Shown here piece by piece: positions 1-5,820 of a DNA stretch of 18,917 nucleotides. The notes under the pieces were generated by a model. That model saw only the letters and a program-made list of their open reading frames with translations, did no database searches and had not been told where the DNA came from. A program made the translations under genes and the position numbers. Positions within the stretch are counted from its first letter, which is position 1. Each line of letters starts with the position of its first letter. The DNA comes from Deltaproteobacteria bacterium UBA5754 (GTDB taxonomy: Bacteria; Desulfobacterota; Dissulfuribacteria; Dissulfuribacterales; UBA5754), in NCBI GenBank assembly GCA_002419025.1, contig DIFG01000025.1:1-18917 (forward strand). Direction: 5' to 3'.

Positions 1-122
1 CGGGTAAAGCCTGGCACCACATTGTTCTTGTGTTCCCATATGCGCTTTACGAGATCGGATGTGACACCCACATACAGGGTTTCGTTTCTGCGGCCGGCCG
101 GAAGATAGACGCACGGCCTCAT
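1..122 (-). CDS. GIY-YIG nuclease-like small protein, 3' part cut by the window edge
   Basis: Reading the minus strand from ATG at 122-120 gives 40 residues before the window ends. They begin MRPCVYLPAGRRNETLYVGV and continue TSDLVKRIWEHKNN and VVPGFT. The CVYL...LYVGVTSDL..R..EHK pattern is the N-terminal half of the GIY-YIG fold as seen in small stand-alone proteins of the YhbQ/UPF0213 type: the first strand carries the GIY-like VYL, the second the YIG-like YVG, and the R of the following helix is present. An in-frame TGA at 128-126 rules out a longer N-terminus. No good Shine-Dalgarno sequence is visible. Family members are usually about 90-100 residues, so more than half is missing. Cellular role in this family is unclear; DNA-related nuclease activity is inferred from the fold. 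It has no evident link to the nif genes. Confidence 0.72.
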   Translation of the reverse strand, partial: MRPCVYLPAGRRNETLYVGVTSDLVKRIWEHKNNVVPGFT

Positions 123-484
123 AATTCACGTTCTATACTGGATTCCGGCCTCCGCCGGAATGACGAGGCGGTATGCAACTGCGCACTGGAAACCGATCAA
201 ATTCCACACGAAATGACGAAGAGCCTAAATTATATGACGCTTTTGTGAGGACATCCGAAGGGCGCCTTCGGTTCCCGGAAAATGTGACCTCCCAGTCCGA
301 GGTGTCTTCCGGGTACGGCTCGCTGATGCGGTGGGGGTGGCTGGCCCCTGCGTCTTAGGTGACCTTGTGGAACGTTTTTGTGAGGAGTGGCCCTTGCCCT
401 CCACGGATGAGATGTTTCGGGAATTGGCCGGATGGAAGGCTCAGGGCCGGAATCGGAAGCGTCCCGGCGGAGGATCCATGCCCA
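123..484. other. Intergenic stretch with hairpins, no convincing gene
   Basis: This 362-base stretch lies between the GIY-YIG gene start and the 3' end of nifA. Short open frames exist but match no family I recognise and lack ribosome binding sites. Two perfect hairpins are visible: ATTCCGGC-CTCC-GCCGGAAT at 142-161 and CCGAAGG-GCG-CCTTCGG at 255-271. Neither is followed by a T-run on either strand, so neither is a clear intrinsic terminator. A 14-of-15 direct repeat, ACG(C/T)TTTTGTGAGGA, occurs near 238 and near 371. Confidence 0.6.
142..161. repeat. Hairpin resembling a dispersed GGATTCC...GGAATGACG repeat
   Basis: ATTCCGGC, a CTCC loop, and GCCGGAAT form a perfect 8-base-pair stem within the sequence CTGGATTCC...GGAATGACG. 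Sequences of this type, a short hairpin with CTGGATTCC and GGAATGACG flanks, occur scattered between genes in many proteobacterial genomes. Only one full copy is seen here, so the repeat status rests on resemblance and not on copies within the window. It lies 20 bases upstream of the GIY-YIG start codon. Confidence 0.45.
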
Positions 485-2113
485 TCAGGATGCTTCCGAC
501 GATACCTCTTCGTCCTCCGGCGGCTTCAGCCCGTGTTTTTTGATCTTGTAGCCGATCTGTCTCTGGGTGAGCCCGAGTTCCCGCGCCGCGCGAGACCGGA
601 TCCATGCATGCCGGGAGAGGGCTTCGGTCAGTGCCTCTCGCTCCATTTCCTCGAGAGGGCGTCGGGGTGCGAGGGATCTCCCCTTTCTTTCCCGTTCCGG
701 CGCCTCCGTGCAGGGGGCCGCAGGGGCATGATGGATGTAGGCTGGGAGATCGTCGATCCCGATGACATCGCCTCCTGTGACGATGACAAGACGCTCGATC
801 ACGTTCTGGAGCTCGCGGACGTTTCCTGGGAATTCATAGGAAAAGAGTGCCTCCAGGGCCTCGCGGGAGAAGCGCAGTGACCGATGGTTGCGATGATTGC
901 TTTCCCGGAGGAAGTGGTCGATGAGGGGAGGGATGTCCTCCCTGCGTTCCCTGAGCGCGGGGATGAGGATGGGAACGACGTTAAGGCGGTAATAGAGGTC
1001 GGCGCGGAACATCCCTCTTTGAACGGCCTCCTCGAGTCTCCGATTTGTTGCGGCGATGACCCTGACGTCCGTCTGCAGGGTCTCGGTCCCGCCGAGACGT
1101 TCGAACTCCTGTTCCTGGAGGACCCGGAGGAGCTTGGCCTGGAGCGCGAGGGGGAGTTCTCCGATCTCGTCAAGAAATATCGTCCCTGTGTCGGCCTGCT
1201 CGAAGCGACCCTTCTTGAGCCCGGCCGCACCGGTGAAGGCCCCCTTTTCGTGGCCGAAGAGTTCGCTTTCGAGCAGGGTCTCCGGGATGGCGGCACAGTT
1301 AATTTTTATGAAAGGCCGGTCCTTTCTCGGGCTCATCTGGTGGATGGCCCGGGCGATGAGTTCCTTCCCGGTCCCTGATTCCCCGAGGACAAGGACGGCT
1401 GCGCTGGTTGAGGCGACCTTGCTCGCCAGAACGAGCACGTCGTGGATGGCCTTGCTGTCCCCGATGATGTTCCGCGTGGCGAAGCGGCTGCCGAGCTCGG
1501 CCCGCAGGGAGCGGTTCTCTTCGAGAATGTCTTCCTCCTTCAGGCGGATGGCCTTGTGGAGTTCGAGGAACTGGGCGATCAGTGCGGAGACGATGGACAG
1601 GAATCGCACGTCTTCCTCGAGGGAGACCTCCGGGCCGAAAAGCCGGTCCACGGTGAGGACTCCGGCTGGTTCCTGCCTCACGATCACCGGTACTCCGATG
1701 AACGATATCTGCTCTTTCGAGAAGCGGGTGCGGGCCCCGGTCCGGTCGAGAAACAGGGGTTCGCTCTTGATGTCGGGGACGATGAAGGGAGATGCAGTCC
1801 GAAAGACCGTGCCGATGACGCCTTCGCCGAAACCATAGACGCCTCGTTTCCTTTCATCATTAGAAAGACCGTACGATGCCCGGATCGCAAGGCGCCGTCC
1901 CGTCTCGTCCACGAGAACGAGGGTCGAGCGCTCCATCCTGAGGACTTCATGGAGGATGCGCAGGATCCGGGAAAGGGTCCGATCGAGGTCCAGGGCGGAT
2001 CCCACGAGTTTCGCAATCTCGTAAAGGGCCTCGATCTCGAGGCGACCGGTCCCAGCACAGGGATTGCCAGAGGTGCTCGAAGCAGATGGTCGCGTGACTG
2101 AGGGAGGGTTCAT
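485..2113 (-). CDS. nifA: NifA, sigma-54-dependent activator of nitrogen fixation genes
   Basis: This is a 542-residue enhancer-binding activator. A GAF-type sensor domain covers about residues 30-185. The AAA+ sigma-54 interaction domain follows, with Walker A GESGTGKE (244-251), the sigma-54-contacting GAFTGA loop (291-296), Walker B TIFLDE (311-316) and the FPGNVREL motif (428-435). A Fis-type helix-turn-helix ends the protein (about 488-530, with AARELGLTQRQIGYKIKK). It should bind the TGT-N10-ACA site in front of nifH and drive sigma-54 polymerase. ATG at 2113 was chosen because homology begins soon after it and the length fits NifA; the frame stays open upstream to 2311. A GGGGA lies before this ATG. 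Only one cysteine occurs after the AAA+ core, so the CX4C oxygen-sensing linker of alphaproteobacterial NifA is absent. No nifL is present. Assignment as NifA and not another family member rests on sequence plus divergence from nifH. Confidence 0.93.
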   Translation of the reverse strand: MNPPSVTRPSASSTSGNPCAGTGRLEIEALYEIAKLVGSALDLDRTLSRILRILHEVLRMERSTLVLVDETGRRLAIRASYGLSNDERKRGVYGFGEGVIGTVFRTASPFIVPDIKSEPLFLDRTGARTRFSKEQISFIGVPVIVRQEPAGVLTVDRLFGPEVSLEEDVRFLSIVSALIAQFLELHKAIRLKEEDILEENRSLRAELGSRFATRNIIGDSKAIHDVLVLASKVASTSAAVLVLGESGTGKELIARAIHQMSPRKDRPFIKINCAAIPETLLESELFGHEKGAFTGAAGLKKGRFEQADTGTIFLDEIGELPLALQAKLLRVLQEQEFERLGGTETLQTDVRVIAATNRRLEEAVQRGMFRADLYYRLNVVPILIPALRERREDIPPLIDHFLRESNHRNHRSLRFSREALEALFSYEFPGNVRELQNVIERLVIVTGGDVIGIDDLPAYIHHAPAAPCTEAPERERKGRSLAPRRPLEEMEREALTEALSRHAWIRSRAARELGLTQRQIGYKIKKHGLKPPEDEEVSSEAS

Positions 2114-2311
2114 CAGCGTATCCCCAAGACTCACATATTTCTTTCCAGCATAATGATGAGCAAAGATCGTGCCCGGCCGTGAAAACGGTCCATGGAGGGC
2201 CTTGCAAAGCACAAGATTTTGTCCTCCCTCCTCTGGGATGACGGGAAACGGTATCGAGGTTGTTTTTCTTCCCTCACAACGAACCGATTCCGATTTTTGC
2301 CGGCTCAGCAA

Positions 2312-2327
2312 ATTACATTTTTGTAAT
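2312..2327. promoter_or_regulatory. 16-base palindrome, possible operator of unknown regulator
   Basis: ATTACATTTTTGTAAT is a perfect inverted repeat, ATTACA-N4-TGTAAT, about 200 bases upstream of the nifA start codon and 275 bases upstream of nifH. It is separate from the NifA and IHF sites. It does not match the NifA, ModE, NtrC or FNR consensus. It may be an operator for nifA, or a chance palindrome in AT-rich DNA. Confidence 0.35.
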
Positions 2328-2407
2328 AAAGTTCCGTACTACTTCATAAAGGTCTGCCCACACTTTTCCGGCTGGGATTCACAAAAAGGTACATGATCAT
2401 TCATTTG

Positions 2408-2423
2408 TGTCGACACAGATACA
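2408..2423 (+). promoter_or_regulatory. NifA upstream activator sequence for nifH
   Basis: TGTcgacacagatACA matches the NifA binding consensus TGT-N10-ACA exactly. It lies about 75 bases upstream of the sigma-54 promoter, roughly 100-115 bases before the predicted transcription start, which is the usual position for NifA sites. It is the only exact match I found in the intergenic region. Confidence 0.8.
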
Positions 2424-2470
2424 AATTGGTCTGGAGAGGATGTTGGGTTTTTATCGATTTTAATGAATTA

Positions 2471-2483
2471 AATCAATTAGTTA
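2471..2483 (+). promoter_or_regulatory. IHF binding site between NifA site and sigma-54 promoter
   Basis: AATCAATTAGTTA matches the IHF consensus WATCAANNNNTTR at every defined base. It lies between the NifA site and the promoter in a very AT-rich tract, where DNA bending would bring NifA to the polymerase. Confidence 0.72.
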
Positions 2484-2498
2484 AATGAAAAAACAGCT

Positions 2499-2513
2499 TG
2501 GCATGATACTTGC
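2499..2513 (+). promoter_or_regulatory. Sigma-54 (-24/-12) promoter of nifH operon
   Basis: TGGCATGATACTTGC carries GG at -24 and GC at -12 with exactly 10 bases between them, matching TGGCACG-N4-TTGC in all but one defined base. The predicted transcription start is near 2525, giving a leader of about 60 bases before the nifH ATG. Confidence 0.88.
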
Positions 2514-2586
2514 CCTACAGTGAGAAACGCCGGGCGTCTTTTCCGACGCATTGGCCGATACTCATACAAATCGGGAGGTATGCTTC

Positions 2587-3411
2587 ATGCGCAAGGTGGC
2601 CATTTACGGCAAGGGCGGCATCGGCAAGTCGACGACGACCCAGAACACTGTGGCCGGACTCGTGGAAATGGGAAAGAAGGTCATGATCGTCGGCTGCGAT
2701 CCCAAGGCCGACTCGACCCGCCTCATCCTCGGAGGCCTGGCCCAAAAAAGTGTCCTCGACACCCTCCGGGAAGAGGGTGAGGATGTGGATCTCGAAGACG
2801 TCATGAAGACGGGTTTTGGCGGATGCAGCTGCGTGGAGTCGGGCGGTCCAGAGCCGGGCGTCGGCTGTGCAGGGCGCGGGATCATCACATCCATCAACCT
2901 GCTCGAATCCCTCGGGGCATACGATGAGAGCCGCCAGCTCGACTATGCCTTCTATGACGTCCTCGGAGACGTGGTCTGCGGCGGTTTCGCCATGCCAATC
3001 CGTGAGGGCAAGGCACAGGAGATCTACATCGTCGTCTCGGGCGAGATGATGGCCATGTATGCTGCGAACAACATCTCGAAGGGCATCAAGAAGTTTGCCG
3101 AGTCCGGCGGCGTGCGCCTCGGGGGTCTCATCTGCAATAGCCGCAATGTTGACAATGAGGAGGCGCTCATCAAGGTCTTTGCAGAAGAGCTCGGCACCCA
3201 GATGATCTATTTCCTCCCCAGGGACAACATGGTCCAGAAGGCGGAGATCAACCGCAAGACCGTCATCGAGTACGATCCGACCCATCCACAGGCCCAGCAT
3301 TACCGGAATCTCGCAAGGAACATCGATGAAAACAAGATGTTCGTGGTCCCTCAGCCCATGAAGCAGGAGCGTCTCGAGGAGCTTCTCATGGCTTACGGGC
3401 TCTTCGCCTGA
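2587..3411 (+). CDS. nifH: NifH, nitrogenase iron protein (dinitrogenase reductase)
   Basis: NifH is the ATP-driven electron donor to NifDK and also takes part in FeMo-co and P-cluster maturation. The 274-residue product has the Walker A motif GKGGIGKS (8-15), the two [4Fe-4S] ligands Cys94 (GVGCAGRG) and Cys131 (DVVCGGF), and Arg97, the residue that DRAT modifies in other organisms. A two-residue insertion before AFYDVLGD and the overall wording (MRKVAIYGKGG, LDTLREEGED, GAYDESRQLDY) resemble cluster III NifH of strict anaerobes such as Chlorobium and sulfate reducers. ATG at 2587 was chosen over an upstream in-frame TTG at 2551 because GGGAGG (2573-2578) sits 8 bases before it and homology starts at MRKVAIYGKGG. 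It is the first gene of the operon, expressed from the sigma-54 promoter. Confidence 0.98.
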   Translation: MRKVAIYGKGGIGKSTTTQNTVAGLVEMGKKVMIVGCDPKADSTRLILGGLAQKSVLDTLREEGEDVDLEDVMKTGFGGCSCVESGGPEPGVGCAGRGIITSINLLESLGAYDESRQLDYAFYDVLGDVVCGGFAMPIREGKAQEIYIVVSGEMMAMYAANNISKGIKKFAESGGVRLGGLICNSRNVDNEEALIKVFAEELGTQMIYFLPRDNMVQKAEINRKTVIEYDPTHPQAQHYRNLARNIDENKMFVVPQPMKQERLEELLMAYGLFA

Positions 3412-3431
3412 AAAAAGGAGGAATGTGACCC

Positions 3432-3761
3432 ATGAAGACCATGATTCGAGCCATAGTGAGACCGGAAAAATCTGACGACGTTAGGGCCGCCCTTCTCGAA
3501 GCGGGCTATCCCGCCATCACCAAGATGGAGGTGTTCGGACGGGGCAAGCAAAGGGGGCTCAAGGTCGGGGCCGTCACCTATGACGAGCTTCCCAAGGTGA
3601 TGCTTATCTCCGTTGTCCCAGAAGAAGAAAAGGACATCGTCATCCGTACCATCATGGACAGCGCGCGGACCGGCGAGAAAGGGGCCTACGGGGACGGGAA
3701 GATCTTCGTGAGTCCTGTTGAAGAGGTCTACACGGTCAGTTCCGGGACCAGGGAGGCGTGA
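3432..3761 (+). CDS. nifI1: NifI1, PII-like regulator of nitrogenase activity
   Basis: This 109-residue PII/GlnB-family protein lies directly after nifH, the diagnostic position for NifI1. It starts MKTMIRAIVRPEK and keeps the PII core, the T-loop region around VFGRGKQRG (35-42), and the C-terminal GDGKIFVSPVEEV (87-99). The uridylylated tyrosine context of classical GlnB is not seen. In Methanococcus and Methanosarcina, NifI1 and NifI2 form a complex that binds and inhibits dinitrogenase after ammonium addition and is released by 2-oxoglutarate and ATP. The same role is inferred here. GGAGG (3417-3421) precedes the ATG, and the gap to nifH is only 20 bases. The gene was often called glnB1 in older annotation. 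Confidence 0.93.
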   Translation: MKTMIRAIVRPEKSDDVRAALLEAGYPAITKMEVFGRGKQRGLKVGAVTYDELPKVMLISVVPEEEKDIVIRTIMDSARTGEKGAYGDGKIFVSPVEEVYTVSSGTREA

Positions 3762-3765
3762 GACA

Positions 3766-4164
3766 ATGAAAGAGGTGCTTGCCATCATCCGGCAGAACAA
3801 GATCAATCCCACCAAGCGCGCCCTTGTCGCAGCGGGTTTCCCGAGCTTTACGGCCTCGGCGGTTATGGGCAGGGGAAAGCGGCCCCTCGACCGGGAGCTT
3901 GTCGAGGCCATGGACTCGGGCACGCTCGACGCCCAGGAGGTCCTCCCGATCCTTGCCAGAGGGCCGGCCCTTCTTCAGAAGAGGATGCTCAGTCTTATCG
4001 TGCCCGACAAGGCCGTCCCCAAGGTCGTCGAGACGCTGATCCAGGAGAACCGGACGGGAAATCCCGGCGACGGGAAGATCTTTGTCCTTCCCATCCAGGA
4101 TGCGATCAGAGTGAGAACAGGAGAAACGGGCGATGCCGCCATCGACGAGATGGCTGGGGCCTGA
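3766..4164 (+). CDS. nifI2: NifI2, second PII-like regulator of nitrogenase activity
   Basis: This is the partner of NifI1, 132 residues long, beginning MKEVLAIIRQNK. It has the PII fold signatures: the MGRGKRP segment before a longer T-loop (about 34-68), LSLIVPDKAV (76-84) and GDGKIFVLPIQDA (101-113). NifI2 proteins are usually longer than NifI1 in the T-loop, as here, and that loop contacts dinitrogenase. ATG at 3766 follows GGGAGG (3751-3756) and starts 4 bases after the nifI1 stop; an in-frame extension upstream to 3718 overlaps nifI1 and is not needed. Its presence between nifH and nifD, with no draT or draG in the window, implies post-translational control by direct protein binding and not by ADP-ribosylation. 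Confidence 0.92.
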   Translation: MKEVLAIIRQNKINPTKRALVAAGFPSFTASAVMGRGKRPLDRELVEAMDSGTLDAQEVLPILARGPALLQKRMLSLIVPDKAVPKVVETLIQENRTGNPGDGKIFVLPIQDAIRVRTGETGDAAIDEMAGA

Positions 4165-4177
4165 AAGGAGGCATGAC

Positions 4178-5809
4178 ATGCATCAGGGAAGCGATGAAAA
4201 AAGAGAGCATGGACCCGATCCCGCCCAGTTCGTGGAAGAGGTGGTCCGGGACTACCCCGCCAAGGTTGCGCGGAAACGACTCAGGCACATTGTCCCTGTG
4301 TCCCCTGACGGGCAGTGCGAGATCCAGGCGAACGTCCGAACCATTCCAGGCATCATCACCCAGCGGGGCTGCTGCTATGCCGGCTGCAAGGGGGTCGTAA
4401 TCGGTCCCATCGCGGACATGGTCCATATCGTGCACGGTCCCATCGGCTGTTCCTATTACACATGGATGACCCGGCGGAACCAGGCGAAGCCGCGTGAGGA
4501 CGGCCAGTACTACCTCGATTACTGCTTCTCCACCGACATGCAGGAGGATGCCATCGTCTTTGGAGGCGAAAAGAAGCTCAAGGCAGCCATCCGAGAGGCC
4601 CATGAGATCTTCAGGCCCAAGGCCATCTCCATCCACGCCACCTGCCCGGCGGGTCTCATAGGAGACGACGTGGTCAGGGTGGGGGATGAGATGTCGAAAG
4701 AGCTCGGGATCCCTGTTTTTGGTTTTGCCTGCGAGGGTTACAAGGGTGTCAGCCAGTCTGCAGGGCATCACATTGCGAACAACGGCCTCTTCAAGCATGT
4801 AGTGGGCAGGAAGGACATCCCTCCCGACGGCTATGCCGTAAACATGCTCGGGGAATACAACATCGGAGGCGATGCCTGGGAGATCGAGCGGATTCTCAAC
4901 CGGTGCGGGATCTCGATCCTTTCCACCTTCAGCGGAAACGGAAGTTTCGACGAGATCGCCCGTTCCCACACGGCAAACCTGAACATCATCCAGTGCCATC
5001 GGTCGATCAATTATATGGCCGAGATGATGGAGACCAAGTTCGGGGTGCCGTGGCTCAAGGGGAACTTCATCGGGATCAAGGCCACCTCAAAAACCCTCTG
5101 GAAGATCGCCAGATTTTTTGAAGATCCTGCGCTCACGCAGCGGATCGAGGCGGTGATAATGGAAGAGGAGGCCCAGGCCGGTGTGGAGATCGCCCCGTAT
5201 CGAGGGCGTCTCGCCGGAAAGACCGTCGCCCTCTTCGTCGGCGGTTCCCGTGCCCATCATTACCAGGACCTCTTCAAGGACCTTGGCATGAAGGTGATCG
5301 CTGCAGGCTACGAGTTCGCCCACCGGGATGACTATGAAGGCAGGGACGTTCTTCCCTTCCTGAAGGTGGATGCTGACAGCCAGAACATCGAGGAGCTCAA
5401 GGTGGACAAGGATCCGGAACGTTACCGGCCGCGCATCGACGACGAAAAGCGTAAGCGGCTCATGGCGGAAGGGGTCATCTCCACCTACGGGGGCATGATG
5501 CCGGAGATGGACAAGGGGGCAGTCGTGATAGACGACATCAGCCACCATGAGCTTGAAAAGCTCATCGAACGCTTCAAGCCTGACCTCATCTGCTCGGGGA
5601 TCAAGGACAAATACGTGATCGAGAAATGGGGCATCCCCTCGAAGCAGCTTCACAACTACGATTACGGCGGTCCGTATGCGGGATACCTGGGGGCCGTGAA
5701 TTTCGCAAGGGATATCGACATGCGCGTGAACGGTCCTGCCTGGGGTTTCATCACGCCGCCCTGGAAGAAAAAGCCGATCCTCGAGGCCGCTTTCGGCGCG
5801 GCCGCATAA
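4178..5809 (+). CDS. nifD: NifD, nitrogenase molybdenum-iron protein alpha chain
   Basis: NifD is the catalytic subunit that holds FeMo-co and half of the P-cluster. It has 543 residues. P-cluster ligands sit in RGCCYAG (Cys65 or Cys66), GPIGCSYY (Cys91) and HATCPAGLIGDD (Cys156). The active-site segment GVSQSAGHHIANN carries the equivalents of Azotobacter Gln191 and His195 (Gln193, His197). FeMo-co ligands are Cys273 (IIQCHRSINYM) and His492 (QLHNYDYGGPY). The region around 385-440 is an insertion of roughly 50 residues relative to Azotobacter NifD, as in Clostridium pasteurianum and other anaerobe-type enzymes. ATG at 4178 lies 6 bases after AAGGAGG (4165-4171); an upstream in-frame start at 4133 overlaps nifI2. 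No adjacent vnfG/anfG-like delta subunit is present, which supports the molybdenum type. Confidence 0.97.
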   Translation: MHQGSDEKREHGPDPAQFVEEVVRDYPAKVARKRLRHIVPVSPDGQCEIQANVRTIPGIITQRGCCYAGCKGVVIGPIADMVHIVHGPIGCSYYTWMTRRNQAKPREDGQYYLDYCFSTDMQEDAIVFGGEKKLKAAIREAHEIFRPKAISIHATCPAGLIGDDVVRVGDEMSKELGIPVFGFACEGYKGVSQSAGHHIANNGLFKHVVGRKDIPPDGYAVNMLGEYNIGGDAWEIERILNRCGISILSTFSGNGSFDEIARSHTANLNIIQCHRSINYMAEMMETKFGVPWLKGNFIGIKATSKTLWKIARFFEDPALTQRIEAVIMEEEAQAGVEIAPYRGRLAGKTVALFVGGSRAHHYQDLFKDLGMKVIAAGYEFAHRDDYEGRDVLPFLKVDADSQNIEELKVDKDPERYRPRIDDEKRKRLMAEGVISTYGGMMPEMDKGAVVIDDISHHELEKLIERFKPDLICSGIKDKYVIEKWGIPSKQLHNYDYGGPYAGYLGAVNFARDIDMRVNGPAWGFITPPWKKKPILEAAFGAAA

Positions 5810-5820
5810 GGAGAAGATCC

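Larger units (their letters stand above)
2114..2586. promoter_or_regulatory. nifA-nifH divergent intergenic regulatory region
   Basis: This 473-base gene-free region separates the divergent nifA and nifH genes. The nifH-proximal half is AT-rich and holds, in order, a NifA upstream activator site (2408-2423), an IHF site (2471-2483) and a sigma-54 promoter (2499-2513). A palindrome ATTACA-N4-TGTAAT (2312-2327) lies nearer nifA. Bases 2405-2417 also contain the perfect 12-base palindrome TGTGTCGACACA overlapping the activator site. No convincing promoter for nifA itself was found on the minus strand. Confidence 0.8.

Noticed and set aside
255..271. Hairpin CCGAAGG-GCG-CCTTCGG as terminator of nifA
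   Set aside because: It lies over 200 bases past the stop codon and has no T-run on the minus strand.
331..484. Small open frames between the GIY-YIG gene and nifA
   Set aside because: No ribosome site, no family resemblance, and partly antisense to nifA.
2114..2311. Upstream in-frame extension of nifA by 66 residues
   Set aside because: The added residues show no family similarity, the length without them fits NifA, and the extension would use up the intergenic region.
2220..2456. Further NifA sites (other TGT triplets upstream of nifH)
   Set aside because: TGT at 2220, 2261, 2322 and 2441 lack ACA at the required distance; only 2408-2423 fits.
2551..2586. An in-frame TTG that would extend NifH by 12 residues
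   Set aside because: The ATG at 2587 has a GGGAGG ribosome site at the right distance and NifH homology starts exactly there; the extension overlaps the leader and the ribosome site.
4133..4177. Upstream in-frame start for nifD overlapping nifI2
   Set aside because: AAGGAGG is positioned for ATG 4178; the upstream start has no ribosome site and adds residues unlike NifD.
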